A stretch of 64,000 bases of DNA. Origin: Adlercreutzia shanghongiae (lineage in GTDB: Bacteria > Actinomycetota > Coriobacteriia > Coriobacteriales > Eggerthellaceae). The notes under the pieces were generated by a model that did not search any database, was not told where the DNA came from, and saw only the letters and a program-made list of their open reading frames with translations. A program made the position numbers and the translations under genes. The stretch spans positions 155,038 to 219,037 of the forward strand of contig NZ_JAYMFI010000011.1 in the NCBI RefSeq assembly GCF_035830635.1, in the 5' to 3' direction. This document shows, piece after piece, positions 27,687-36,245 of this stretch. How positions within the stretch are numbered: the first letter of the stretch is position 1; each line of letters starts with the position of its first letter.

Positions 27687-29615
27687 ATGGAATTAGCGGC
27701 AATGAAACGGGCGCAGCAGGTGCTGGCCGAACGGTTCGGCTACGACGAGTTTCGGCCGGGCCAGAAAGCCGTGGTGTCCGCGGTGCTCGAGGGCCGCGAC
27801 GTGCTGGCCGTTATGCCCACGGGCGCGGGCAAGTCGGTGTGCTACCAGGTGCCCGCTGTGGCAGCCGACGGTCTTGCCCTGGTCATCAGCCCGCTTGTGT
27901 CGCTTATGGCCGATCAGGTTCGTGCCGTACAGGAGGCGGGCATTCGCGGCGCCTATTTGAACTCGACGCTCACATTGGGCCAGCAGGCCGAGGTGTTGCG
28001 GCGTGCCGAGGCGGGCGCCTACGACCTTATGTACGTTGCCCCCGAGCGTTTGGCCGATCCGCGCTTCGCCGAGTTCGCCGAGCGGGTCGCGCTCTCGCTT
28101 CTGGCTGTGGACGAAGCCCACTGCGTGTCCCAGTGGGGGCAGGATTTCCGTCCCTCCTATCTGGCCATCGGAGATTTCATAACCTCGCTCCCGACGCGCC
28201 CGGTTGTGGCGGCTCTCACGGCTACGGCCACAAGCCCGGTGCGTCGCGATATCGCGCGCCTGCTCGGCCTGCGTGATCCCGTCGAGGTTGTGACCGGCTT
28301 CGACCGGCCGAACCTGCGCTTTGCCGTGGAGCGCCATGAGCCGAAGCGCAAGCTCGCGCGCCTGGATGCCTTCATTGATGAGCGGCGCGCCGAATCAGGC
28401 ATCGTCTATTGCGCCAAGCGGGCGACGGTGGAGGAGGTTTGCGACCATCTGCGCGAGCAGGGCATTGCGGCCACGCGCTACCATGCGGGGCTGCCTGCCG
28501 CCGAGCGCGAGCGCAACCAGCGGGCCTTCGTGAACGACGAGGCGCCGGTTATGGTGGCCACCAATGCCTTCGGCATGGGCATCGACAAATCGAACGTGAG
28601 CTATGTGGCGCACTTCAACATGCCCGGTTCGATGGAGGCCTACTACCAGGAGGCGGGACGTGCCGGACGCGATGGGCAGCCGGCCGACTGCCTGCTGCTG
28701 TGGTGCGACGGCGATATCGCCACGGGCCGCTTCTTCATCGAGCAGGAATCGGCTCACGAGGGCCTCACGCCCGAAGAGGCCGAAGTGGTGCGTGCCAGCC
28801 GCCGCCGCATGCTGGAATCCATGGTCGGCTATTGCTACACCACCGGCTGCTTGCGTGCCTACCTGCTGCGCTACCTCGGCGAAGACGTTGCAAGCGAAGG
28901 CCGTCTGTCGCAGGGAGGGGCGGCTGAGGAAGCTCCCGCAAGCTCGTTAGCAAAGCGCTGCTGCTCGAATTGCGCCGGCGAGTTCGAGGCGGTGGATGTG
29001 ACGGCCGAGGCCCGCGCGGTCATGCGCTGCGTGCAGGCGTTGCGCGGCCGGTTCGGCAAGACCACGGTGGTGGACGTGCTGCGCGGCGCCGATACGGAGA
29101 GCCTGCGCCAATGGGGGCTTACGGGCCTGCCCGTTTACGGCGCTTGCGAGGCAAGGCGCCCCTTGCTCATGGAGGTGGTGGAGCTGCTCGCCGCCGACGG
29201 CTACCTCGCCATCACCGAGGGCAAGTTCCCGCTCGTCGGCTTCGGTCCCCGCTACCGTGAGGCCGCCGAGCCGGATTTCTCGCTCACGATGAAGCAGACG
29301 CCCAAGGTGCGCAAAGGCGCTGCTGCCAAGGCGTTGAAGGTGGCCAAGCGCGCCGGCGCCACCGAGCTTTCTGCGGAAGGCCAAGTGCTCTTCGAGCGCC
29401 TCCGCGCCCTGCGTCTGCGTCTGGCCCAGGAGGCTGCCGTTCCGCCCTATGTTATCTTCCACGACGCCACTTTGGCCGCCATGGCCGCCGCCCGCCCAGC
29501 CACCGAAAGCGAACTGCTCGCGCTTCCCGGCGTAGGCGAGAAGAAGCTCGCCACGTACGGCAAAGCCTTCCTGGAGGCAATGGCATCAGAAGTCGAAGCA
29601 GCTATGGAAGAGTAG
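27687..29615 (+). CDS. recQ: ATP-dependent DNA helicase RecQ
   Basis: The 642-residue protein has MPTGAGKS (Walker A), VDEAHC, TATAT, the C-terminal helicase segments ATNAFGMGIDKSNV and QEAGRAGRDGQP, a RecQ zinc-binding region ending CCSNCAGEFE, a winged helix, and a C-terminal HRDC domain (LLALPGVGEKKLATYG). Start 27687 is chosen because AAGGAG precedes it. A stretch of about 20 residues (VASEGRLSQGGAAEE...) enlarges the zinc-binding region and may be an insertion. Confidence 0.95.
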   Translation: MELAAMKRAQQVLAERFGYDEFRPGQKAVVSAVLEGRDVLAVMPTGAGKSVCYQVPAVAADGLALVISPLVSLMADQVRAVQEAGIRGAYLNSTLTLGQQAEVLRRAEAGAYDLMYVAPERLADPRFAEFAERVALSLLAVDEAHCVSQWGQDFRPSYLAIGDFITSLPTRPVVAALTATATSPVRRDIARLLGLRDPVEVVTGFDRPNLRFAVERHEPKRKLARLDAFIDERRAESGIVYCAKRATVEEVCDHLREQGIAATRYHAGLPAAERERNQRAFVNDEAPVMVATNAFGMGIDKSNVSYVAHFNMPGSMEAYYQEAGRAGRDGQPADCLLLWCDGDIATGRFFIEQESAHEGLTPEEAEVVRASRRRMLESMVGYCYTTGCLRAYLLRYLGEDVASEGRLSQGGAAEEAPASSLAKRCCSNCAGEFEAVDVTAEARAVMRCVQALRGRFGKTTVVDVLRGADTESLRQWGLTGLPVYGACEARRPLLMEVVELLAADGYLAITEGKFPLVGFGPRYREAAEPDFSLTMKQTPKVRKGAAAKALKVAKRAGATELSAEGQVLFERLRALRLRLAQEAAVPPYVIFHDATLAAMAAARPATESELLALPGVGEKKLATYGKAFLEAMASEVEAAMEE

Positions 29616-29661
29616 GGTGCGCGGGCGTGAGGGGAGCCCGCGCGCAGGTTGCGCAGCGAAC

Positions 29662-29695
29662 GGAACAGTCCGGTGGACTATTCCGCCGAGCGAGC
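29662..29695 (+). repeat. Second copy of the ksgA-type palindromic element
   Basis: A 10-base-pair hairpin (GGAACAGTCC, loop GGT, GGACTATTCC, one mismatch) is followed by GCCGAGCGAG and preceded by GCGCAGCGAAC, the same flanks as the ksgA insert. Between the copies the CCC/GGG pairs of the stem have become TCC/GGA, a compensatory change. It lies 47 bases after recQ, beside a separate GC-rich hairpin (29617-29645). Confidence 0.7.
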
Positions 29696-29842
29696 CATTG
29701 TTTGAGCACGGGCTTTCCTCGCGTCCGCGCGCCCGGATGTTCCTGTTCCCCGTTACAACCTTGTTTCTAGGCGAATTGCGGAGTGAATCGCTTACATTTC
29801 GCGGTAGCATTAGCGCCAGCAAGTTCGAAGCAAAGGAGCACC

Positions 29843-31045
29843 ATGGCCAAGATTCAAATGAAGACGCCGCTCGTGGAGATGGACGGCGACGAGATGACCC
29901 GCATCATCTGGCAGATGATCAAGGACGACCTGATCTGCCCGTTTGTGGACCTCAAGACCGAGTACTACGATTTGGGCTTGGAGAACCGCAACGCCACCGA
30001 TGATGCGGTCACCATTGAATCCGCCGAGGCCACCAAGCGTTTGGGCGTGGCCGTGAAGTGCGCCACCATCACGCCGAACGCCGCGCGCATGGACGAGTAC
30101 GACCTCAAGGAGATGTGGAAGAGCCCCAACGGCACTATCCGCGCCATGCTGGACGGCACGGTGTTCCGCACCCCCATCATCGTGAAGGGCATCGAGCCCT
30201 GCGTGCGCAACTGGGTCAAGCCCATCACCATTGCCCGCCACGCCTACGGCGACGTATACAAGAACACCGAGATCCGCGTGCCCGGCCCCGGCAAGGTGGA
30301 ACTCGTCTACACCGGCGACGACGGCACCGAGATCCGCGACCTGGTGTTCCAGTTCGAAGGTCCCGGCGTGGCCCAGGGCATGCACAACCTGGACGCCTCC
30401 ATCGCCAGCTTCGCCACCAGCTGCTTCGAGTACGCCCTCGACACCAAGCAGGATTTGTGGTTCGCCACCAAGGACACTATCTCTAAGAAGTACGATCACC
30501 GCTTCAAGGACGTCTTCCAGGAGATCTACGACGATAAGTACGCCGCCCGCTTCGAGGAGGCCGGCATCGAGTACTTCTACACGCTCATCGACGATGCCGT
30601 GGCCCGCGTCATGAAGGCCGACGGCGGCTTCATCTGGGCCTGCAAGAACTACGACGGCGACGTGATGAGCGACATGGTGTCGAGTGCCTTCGGCTCGCTG
30701 GCCATGATGACCTCGGTGCTCGTGAGCCCGGCGGGCGTCTACGAGTACGAGGCGGCGCATGGCACCGTGCAGCGCCACTACTACAAGCACCTGGAGGGGA
30801 AAGAGACGTCCACGAACTCCGTGGCCACCATCTTCGCCTGGTCGGGCGCCCTGCGCAAGCGCGGCGAGCTGGACGAGCTGCCCGAGCTGGTCGCCTTCGC
30901 CGACCGCCTGGAGAAGGCCACGCTCGACACCATCGAGGCCGGCGAGATGACCGGCGACTTGGCCCGCATCACGAGCCTGCCGAATCCCACGACCCTCTCC
31001 ACCGGCGACTTCATCAAAGCCATCGCCCGCCGCCTGGCCGCTTAA
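29843..31045 (+). CDS. icd: Isocitrate dehydrogenase (NADP+), eukaryote-like subfamily
   Basis: The 400-residue protein begins KIQMKTPLVEMDGDEMTRIIW and has TPNAARMDEYDLKEMWKSPNGTIR, RHAYGDVY, GGFIWACKNYDGDV and EAAHGTVQRHY, the substrate- and cofactor-binding segments of the dimeric subfamily II enzyme. It converts isocitrate to 2-oxoglutarate. AAAGGAG precedes the ATG. It is monocistronic, with a terminator directly downstream. Confidence 0.96.
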   Translation: MAKIQMKTPLVEMDGDEMTRIIWQMIKDDLICPFVDLKTEYYDLGLENRNATDDAVTIESAEATKRLGVAVKCATITPNAARMDEYDLKEMWKSPNGTIRAMLDGTVFRTPIIVKGIEPCVRNWVKPITIARHAYGDVYKNTEIRVPGPGKVELVYTGDDGTEIRDLVFQFEGPGVAQGMHNLDASIASFATSCFEYALDTKQDLWFATKDTISKKYDHRFKDVFQEIYDDKYAARFEEAGIEYFYTLIDDAVARVMKADGGFIWACKNYDGDVMSDMVSSAFGSLAMMTSVLVSPAGVYEYEAAHGTVQRHYYKHLEGKETSTNSVATIFAWSGALRKRGELDELPELVAFADRLEKATLDTIEAGEMTGDLARITSLPNPTTLSTGDFIKAIARRLAA

Positions 31046-31103
31046 GCTGCAAGGGGCCCTTGCGTACCCTCCGGGTTCCTCAGCTGCGAAGCCCAACGCT
31101 TTC

Positions 31104-31136
31104 GGCCCGACCGCCCCTCCCGCGGCCGGGCCTTTT
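31104..31136 (+). terminator. Terminator after icd
   Basis: Stem GGCCCG (31104-31109) pairs with CGGGCC (31127-31132), with an inner CCGC/GCGG stem, followed by TTTT. Confidence 0.75.
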
Positions 31137-31148
31137 GCTTCTCCAACA

Positions 31149-31298
31149 TGGAAATCGTGCTTTTTTGGAACGAGAATTTGGAAAATGTGCTTTCTTGATT
31201 TTGAAAAACACCTAGTTTGACCTGCAAAAACTCAAGAAATCCCAGGTCATAGCAGCGAACAAGAAAGCACATTTTCCAAGATTCCAGGCACGTTTTCC
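31149..31298. repeat. Nested four-unit inverted-repeat element in the icd downstream gap
   Basis: The non-coding gap 31046-31353 holds a symmetrical element. A perfect 20-base inverted repeat (31178-31197 with 31260-31279, starting TTGGAAAATGTGC) encloses a perfect 7-base inverted repeat TGACCTG/CAGGTCA (31218-31224, 31243-31249). It is itself flanked by degenerate outer copies (31149-31167 and 31286-31298). The two left units are imperfect direct repeats of each other. There is no ORF or transposase inside. It could be a MITE, a REP-like element or a structured RNA. Confidence 0.75.
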
Positions 31299-31353
31299 GT
31301 CGCTGTGAGCCGAGAAGCGCGTCGGTCTCAGCAGTCCGATTCGCAAAGTGCCC

Positions 31354-32343
31354 CTACTTCGCGAGCGCGCGGGGCAGCGCCTCGGGGTTCACGCAGGCCT
31401 CGGGATTGCGTCCGAGCACCACGTCGATGGCGTTCTGCGTGCAGCGGAGCCGCAGCTCGGCAGCCGACTCCTCGGACCAGTAGGCCGCGTGCGAGGTGAG
31501 CACGGTGCGGGGCGCGCCCATGATGGGGGCGTTAGGCGAGACAGGCTCGGTTTCGAACACGTCCAGCCCCGCGCCCCAGAGCTTTCCCGTGCAAAGCGCG
31601 GCGGCCACGGCGTCGTTGTCGATGACCGCGCCGCGGGAGGTGTTCACCACGACGGCGTCGTTCTTCATAAACCCGATGTTCTCGGCATTCAGCAGATGGC
31701 GCGTCTCGGGCACGAGCGCCGTGTGGAAGCTGACCACGTCCGCTTCGCGCAGCAGGTCCTCGAGGGCCAGATAGGGAAATCCCTCCGCGGTGGCGGTGCC
31801 GGGTGCGCCCTTGCGGTCCCACACTACCACGGAAAAGCCCAGGCCTGCGGCCTTGCGCGCCGTCGCGCGGCCGATGTTGCCGTAACCCACTACGCCGAAG
31901 GTGCGGCCGCGCACCTGGCCCAAGGGCCGGTGGCGGTGGAAGTCCCACACGCCGGCGCGCATGTCGGCGTCGATCTCGTTGATGCGCCGCAGGCAGGCGA
32001 GGGCCAGCGCGATGGTGTGATCGCTCACCACCTCGGTGCCGTAGTCCGGCACGTTGCACACGGCGCAGCCGGCTTCGGTGGCGGCGACCACGTCGATGTT
32101 GTCCACGCCGGTGCCGGTCTTGCTGATCACCTTCAGGTTCGGCAGCGCCTCGAACACCTCGGCGGTGAAGCGCCCGTAGGAGGTGATGGCCCCGTCGGCT
32201 CCGTGCAGATGCTCGATGATATCGCCGGGGGTGCGGGCACCCTTGCCGTTGAAGCTGGCGAAGCGAATGCCGGCGGCCTCCACCGCCGCGCGCTCGAAGT
32301 CGCAGTCGTCGAAGTCGAAGTCCGCCATCACGATTGTGGCCAT
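31354..32343 (-). CDS. D-2-hydroxyacid dehydrogenase of the CtBP/phosphoglycerate dehydrogenase type
   Basis: The 329-residue protein has the NAD-binding GVVGYGNIGRATARKAAGLG, and the catalytic Arg (VNTSRGAVID), Glu (DVFETEP) and His (SHAAYWS) of this family. The start at 32343 has GGGAGG upstream; a longer frame has no such site. It oxidises or reduces a 2-hydroxy/2-keto acid of unknown identity. It is divergent from an SDR gene, which suggests a shared regulatory region (32344-32619) and possibly a shared pathway. Confidence 0.88.
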   Translation of the reverse strand: MATIVMADFDFDDCDFERAAVEAAGIRFASFNGKGARTPGDIIEHLHGADGAITSYGRFTAEVFEALPNLKVISKTGTGVDNIDVVAATEAGCAVCNVPDYGTEVVSDHTIALALACLRRINEIDADMRAGVWDFHRHRPLGQVRGRTFGVVGYGNIGRATARKAAGLGFSVVVWDRKGAPGTATAEGFPYLALEDLLREADVVSFHTALVPETRHLLNAENIGFMKNDAVVVNTSRGAVIDNDAVAAALCTGKLWGAGLDVFETEPVSPNAPIMGAPRTVLTSHAAYWSEESAAELRLRCTQNAIDVVLGRNPEACVNPEALPRALAK

Positions 32344-32619
32344 GAGTGCCTCCCGTCCAGTTGTTTCGCTGAGGGCCATTGTAGGCATCGGGTCATCTTG
32401 CGGCCGCCAGAGCGCCGGGCTGGTCGGCAAGCTGTTATCGGAGGTGCCGCCTTTAGAGATAAGATTCTGGGGGCGGTCGCAGCGGCGAGCGAAGGGTTTC
32501 GCTCTGCGCTTCCGAAGCACAAGATGAACAGCTTGAAGACGCTTCGCTGCTGCAGGGACTCATTTGCCTTATACTGGGAATCGACCAGGGTCATTTATTC
32601 GAACAGAACGGAGTCGAAT

Positions 32620-33372
32620 ATGAAGAAACTCGAAGGACGCGTCGCCATTGTGACCGGCGCCAGCTCCGGCGTGGGCCGCGGGCTTGCCAAGGTGCTCGCC
32701 GAGAACGGCGCGAAGATCTGCGCCTGCGCCCGCCGCGTGGAGAAGCTCGAGGAGCTGAAGGCGGAAGTGGAAGCCTTCGGCGGCGAGGTGCTGCCGGTGG
32801 CGTGCGACGTGACCGACGTCGACCAGATCAACAACGTGGTGGCCCAGTGCGTCGAGTGCTTCGGAGGCATCGACATCCTCGTCAACTGCGCCCAGGGCGC
32901 CATGCAGTACCGCGAGATCAACGACGTGGACGAGGCCTATGCGCTGGAGGCCTTCGAGAGCGGCCCGCTCGCTTCCATGATGTTCATGAAGGCGTGCTTC
33001 CCCTATCTGAAGGAGAGCGGCCACGGGCGCGTCATCAACACCGCCTCGGCGGCCGGCTATGACGGCAATGCGGGCTTCGGAGCCTACGGCATGGCCAAGG
33101 AGGCCATCCGCGCCATCACGCGCACGGCGGCCAACGAGTGGGGCAAATACGGCATCACGGTGAACGTGTTCCTCCCCATCATCGCCACCGACTTCTTCCG
33201 CGAGACGCAGCCCGAGGCTTTGAAGAACCTGGAGTCGAAGACGCCGCTCGGCCGCATCGGCACCACCGAGGCGGACTGCGCCCCGCTCATCGTGCTGCTC
33301 GTCAGCGACGAGGGTGGGTATTTCACCGGCCAGTCCTACATGGTGGACGGCGGCATCCACAAGCACTCATAA
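32620..33372 (+). CDS. Short-chain dehydrogenase/reductase (classical SDR)
   Basis: The 250-residue protein has the TGASSGVGRG cofactor motif, NCAQG in place of the usual NNAG, catalytic Ser in NTASAAGYDG, YGMAK (YxxxK), and a C-terminal VDGGIH typical of SDRs. The ATG at 32620 follows a GGAG site; the long upstream frame is not protein-like. It could act on a hydroxysteroid or polyol, but the sequence does not specify the substrate. Confidence 0.92.
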   Translation: MKKLEGRVAIVTGASSGVGRGLAKVLAENGAKICACARRVEKLEELKAEVEAFGGEVLPVACDVTDVDQINNVVAQCVECFGGIDILVNCAQGAMQYREINDVDEAYALEAFESGPLASMMFMKACFPYLKESGHGRVINTASAAGYDGNAGFGAYGMAKEAIRAITRTAANEWGKYGITVNVFLPIIATDFFRETQPEALKNLESKTPLGRIGTTEADCAPLIVLLVSDEGGYFTGQSYMVDGGIHKHS

Positions 33373-33405
33373 GCGCTGCGGAATCTGTTGAAGCGCACTT
33401 CAAGT

Positions 33406-33427
33406 GAAGGCCCCGCTGGGGGCCTTC
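33406..33427 (+). terminator. Hairpin after the SDR gene
   Basis: GAAGGCCCC and GGGGCCTTC form a perfect 9-base stem with loop GCTG. Only a short T-poor tail follows, so it may be a weak or factor-aided terminator. Confidence 0.55.
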
Positions 33428-33450
33428 GTCGTTCCCGCAACCGAAAAAAG

Positions 33451-33478
33451 TTGCGAGGCTTGACAATCGTGGTATGAT
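33451..33478 (+). promoter_or_regulatory. Promoter of the veg-like gene
   Basis: TTGCGA (33451-33456) and TATGAT (33473-33478) are separated by 16 bases, 45 bases upstream of the start codon. A second hexamer TTGACA lies between them, but its distance to the -10 is too short. Confidence 0.55.
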
Positions 33479-33523
33479 ATGGGGCTGTACTTGTACCGCC
33501 AGCACACGTGAGGAAGTTCGTCA

Positions 33524-33850
33524 ATGGATTTGGCCAAGCAGGCAAAGATCGTCGATGGCATTCATGATACCCTGAATGATTTCGTCGGTCAACGACTGAA
33601 GGTGCGCGCCAACATGGGCCGCTCGAAGATCGTCGAGAGCGAGGGTGTTCTCACTCAGGTTCATCCGCAGTTGTTCATCATGGAGGTCGATCGCAAGCGC
33701 GGTCGTACGGCCCGTCAGTCCTATCAGTACGTCGATGTCCTCACCGGCATGGTGGAGCTGTCCCAGAACGGCGAGCCCCTGTTCGCCCCGTTCGTGGACG
33801 AGTCCATGGAGCTTATCGACGTCACCGTCGAAGAGCGCATCGTCTCCTAA
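33524..33850 (+). CDS. veg: Veg family protein
   Basis: The 108-residue protein contains GQRLKVRANMGRSKIVESEG, matching the conserved KANGGRRKxxExxG region of Bacillus Veg, followed by a beta-rich half with YQYVDVLTG and VELS. Veg is a short, highly expressed cytosolic protein linked in Bacillus to biofilm matrix regulation. The length and order match the family with a C-terminal extension of about 20 residues. It is the last host protein gene before the prophage. Confidence 0.85.
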   Translation: MDLAKQAKIVDGIHDTLNDFVGQRLKVRANMGRSKIVESEGVLTQVHPQLFIMEVDRKRGRTARQSYQYVDVLTGMVELSQNGEPLFAPFVDESMELIDVTVEERIVS

Positions 33851-33858
33851 ATCTACGG

Positions 33859-33888
33859 TTGACATTTGTCCTGAAAACGGGCAAACTA
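33859..33888 (+). promoter_or_regulatory. Candidate promoter of tRNA-Ala
   Basis: TTGACA (33859-33864) is followed after 18 bases by AAACTA (33883-33888), about 29 bases upstream of the tRNA 5' end. The -10 is weak. Confidence 0.45.
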
Positions 33889-33916
33889 TTGCCTTGCGCG
33901 ATAAGCGCACCTTCGT

Positions 33917-33992
33917 GGGGATGTAGCTCAGCTGGGAGAGCATCACGTTCGCAACGTGGGGGCCGAGGGTTCGAATCCCTTCATCTCCACCA
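33917..33992 (+). tRNA. tRNA-Ala (anticodon CGC)
   Basis: The 76-base gene folds fully: acceptor GGGGATG/CATCTCC (one G-T), D-stem GCTC/GAGC, anticodon stem TCACG/CGTGG with loop TTCGCAA (anticodon CGC, reads GCG), T-stem GAGGG/CCCTT with loop TTCGAAT, and an encoded ACCA end. The last 12 bases overlap the end of the leftward serine integrase gene, which marks it as the likely attachment site of the prophage. Confidence 0.96.
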
Positions 33993-35480
33993 TCGATTTA
34001 TGGTACGAACACCTTCTGAACTGGCGTTTAGGGGGTGTTCGTTCTTTTTCAGGGAGACGAGTTCTTCCCATCCGAACACCTCGTCATCGTCGCCGATGGC
34101 GTAGACGATATGTATGTTCTCTCTATCTATGTAGATTTTGTCAATAAAGGTCTCGACAAGTATCTTGCACTGTTTGTCGTCGCACTCCGCGGCGTCGGCC
34201 ATGCGGGCTATGTAGTCGCGCACGTCCTCCTCGTCGAGCAGCTTCCGGCGGTCGTACTCCTCGCGGGCCAGCTCCATGCCCAGGTGCAGGATGCGCCTCT
34301 CGTTCTCGTCGATCTTCGCCGATATGGTGGCGACGCCCTGGTTGTAGGACAGGGCCGCCGTCAGCGACTCGTTGGCGCGCTTGAGCTCCTCGCGCTCGGC
34401 CTCCAGCTCGTCCTTGCGGGAGGGGATCGAGGCGGCGTAGGCGAGCACCTCCTCCACCATGGCGTCCACCGCGCCGGGGTCCTCGAGGATCTCCCGTATC
34501 TCGGACAGCACGGCGCCCTCCACGCGGTCGGCCGGCAGCCTCATGCCGCCGCACGACCCCTTGCCGTTGCATATGTAGTAGCGGTACTTGTCCTTGGACT
34601 TGGAGGTGCCGCTCGAGCCGCACATGGGCGCGCCGCACTCTGCGCAGCGCAGGACGCCGGAGAGGGGGTACACGGCGCTCCTGGCGCGCTTCCTGCGCCC
34701 CTTGCGGCTCTTGCGCTCGGCGTCGGCGTCCTCCCAGAGCCACGGCTCCACGATGACGGGCATCTGCCCCTCGGCCACGACGCCGCCGTAGCGGTAGACG
34801 CCCTTGTAGGCCGGGTTCATGAGGACCTTGTTCACGGACGCCACCGTCCAGGGGTTGCCCATGCGCGTGCGGCTCTTGCGGTCGTTGAGGCGCTCGGCTA
34901 TGGCGCCGGTGGACAGCCCTCCCACGTACCACTCGAACATGTCGCGCACGTTGGCGGCCTCGGCCTCGTTGACGACGAAGCGGTCGCGCTCGTCCACGTC
35001 GTAGCCGTAGACGCGCCTGCCGCTGGCGAGGTAGCGCTCGGCGTTCTTCCTCACGCCGTCGCGGATCAGCTTGGAGAGGTTGCGGCTGTAGTACTCGGCG
35101 ATGACCTCTCCCATGGCCTCGTTCAGGAAGCCCTCGGCGGTGCCGGTGGACTCGCCCTCGCGGACGCTGGCGAAGCGGACTCCGGCGGCCCCGAGGCGCC
35201 GCTTGGCCGCCCGGGACACCTCCACGTTGCGGGCGAAGCGATCGGTCTTGAGCACCACCACGGCGTCGAACGCGCCGGACTCGGCGTCGGCGAGCAGGCG
35301 CTGGAAGGCGGGGCGGTCGGCGTTGGTGCCGCTCATGGCGAAGTCGCAGTAGGTCTCGCAGACGTCCCAGCCCTTGGCCGCGCACCAGTCGGCGCACTGC
35401 TCGATCTGTATCTCGATGGACTCCTCGCGCTGGCTGTCGGAGCTGTATCGGGCGTAGATCGCCGCCCTAGTCGCCGTCAT
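33981..35480 (-). CDS. int: Large serine recombinase (phage integrase)
   Basis: The 499-residue protein has an N-terminal resolvase catalytic domain (AAIYARYSSDSQREESIEIQ, Ser about 13-14; KTDRFARN), a recombinase domain (YGYDVDERD to NPAYKGVYRYGG), a zinc ribbon (CAECGAPMC with YYICNGKGSC) and a coiled coil (about 365-430). These are the domains of phage large serine integrases. The final codons (RWWR and stop) are encoded by the reverse complement of the tRNA-Ala 3' end and its first downstream bases. It overlaps the repressor gene by 14 bases at its start. Confidence 0.95.
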   Translation of the reverse strand: MTATRAAIYARYSSDSQREESIEIQIEQCADWCAAKGWDVCETYCDFAMSGTNADRPAFQRLLADAESGAFDAVVVLKTDRFARNVEVSRAAKRRLGAAGVRFASVREGESTGTAEGFLNEAMGEVIAEYYSRNLSKLIRDGVRKNAERYLASGRRVYGYDVDERDRFVVNEAEAANVRDMFEWYVGGLSTGAIAERLNDRKSRTRMGNPWTVASVNKVLMNPAYKGVYRYGGVVAEGQMPVIVEPWLWEDADAERKSRKGRRKRARSAVYPLSGVLRCAECGAPMCGSSGTSKSKDKYRYYICNGKGSCGGMRLPADRVEGAVLSEIREILEDPGAVDAMVEEVLAYAASIPSRKDELEAEREELKRANESLTAALSYNQGVATISAKIDENERRILHLGMELAREEYDRRKLLDEEDVRDYIARMADAAECDDKQCKILVETFIDKIYIDRENIHIVYAIGDDDEVFGWEELVSLKKNEHPLNASSEGVRTINRWWR

Positions 35481-35973
35481 TGTTCAGCACCTTCTCCTCG
35501 AAGTCGTACACGACGCTCATGAGCATGTTGCGCTGCCGGTTGTTGGCTGCGCTGTAGATGGCGATGAAATCGCGGATGTTGTCGTCCAGCTCCTCTCCGA
35601 GGGGGTGGCTTTTCGGCAGTGCGTGATCCACATTGACGACGATTGCCTCATCTGCGTCACTCGGCTCCGTCGTCTTGCTAACCAATTGTTGCTGCGAAAG
35701 CAGCTGCTTCTTGTTCTTTTTGCCAGTCGGTTTGACATCGGCAAGCCTCGTGCTGCCGTGAATGGACAGGACTTGGTCTATAGGGTCATCGAAAAAATCT
35801 GCAACTCTACAGTGCAAAAGATCGGCGAGTTTTTGGAGCTCGTCGGCCTTTGGGATTGTTCCGTTGCTTTTCCATGCAGAAGCTGCGCTTTTATTCTTTC
35901 CTAGCGCGATAGCCATGGCGCTAGGACTGGTCGCGTTCTGGCGACAAATGCGCTCAAAGTTCTCGTAAAACAC
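35467..35973 (-). CDS. Phage repressor-like XRE protein
   Basis: The 168-residue protein starts at a GTG preceded by CGGAGGAACT. It has an N-terminal HTH (FERICRQNATSPSAMAIALG, AASAWKSNGTIPKADELQKLADLL), a variable basic linker, and a helical C-terminus (about 125-168). It lacks a LexA-type Ser-Lys peptidase, so induction would not be by RecA cleavage; antirepressor control is more likely. It is divergent from the early genes and co-transcribed with the integrase, a lysogeny-module layout. Confidence 0.85.
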   Translation of the reverse strand: MFYENFERICRQNATSPSAMAIALGKNKSAASAWKSNGTIPKADELQKLADLLHCRVADFFDDPIDQVLSIHGSTRLADVKPTGKKNKKQLLSQQQLVSKTTEPSDADEAIVVNVDHALPKSHPLGEELDDNIRDFIAIYSAANNRQRNMLMSVVYDFEEKVLNNDGD

Positions 35974-36240
35974 AGTTCCTCCGAAAAAAGTTACAGATTA
36001 CCTATTGACATTACAGTTCAACTCCGTAAAAATACGGAACAGTTCGATAACCTAATCAAGACATGAAACGAGCGAAACCTCGGACAATGACGAGGTCAGG
36101 ACGTTTATTGCCTTAAATCAAGTTGGGAATCGATACTACCGTGACCTTACGTAAATGTCAATAACAAATACGTAAAGTTCCGCACCTTAAAAAGTGAATG
36201 ACCGATGGACACGCTGGTCGGAAAAGCGACTCCAACATTC
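35974..36240. promoter_or_regulatory. Lysogeny control region
   Basis: This AT-richer region has no gene. It contains a perfect palindrome TCCGTA-AAAA-TACGGA (36023-36038), a TTGACA (36005-36010) followed 17 bases later by a weak AAAAAT, and related TTACGTAAA and TACGTAAAG motifs (about 36144-36178). The palindrome overlaps the rightward -10, as expected for repressor binding. Which protein binds is inferred only. Confidence 0.55.
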
Positions 36241-36245
36241 ATCAC

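Noticed and set aside
28885..28955. A possible further palindromic-element insertion in recQ
   Set aside because: The extra segment lacks the hairpin and the GCCGAGCGAG flank seen in the ksgA and post-recQ copies, so it is treated as ordinary linker variation.
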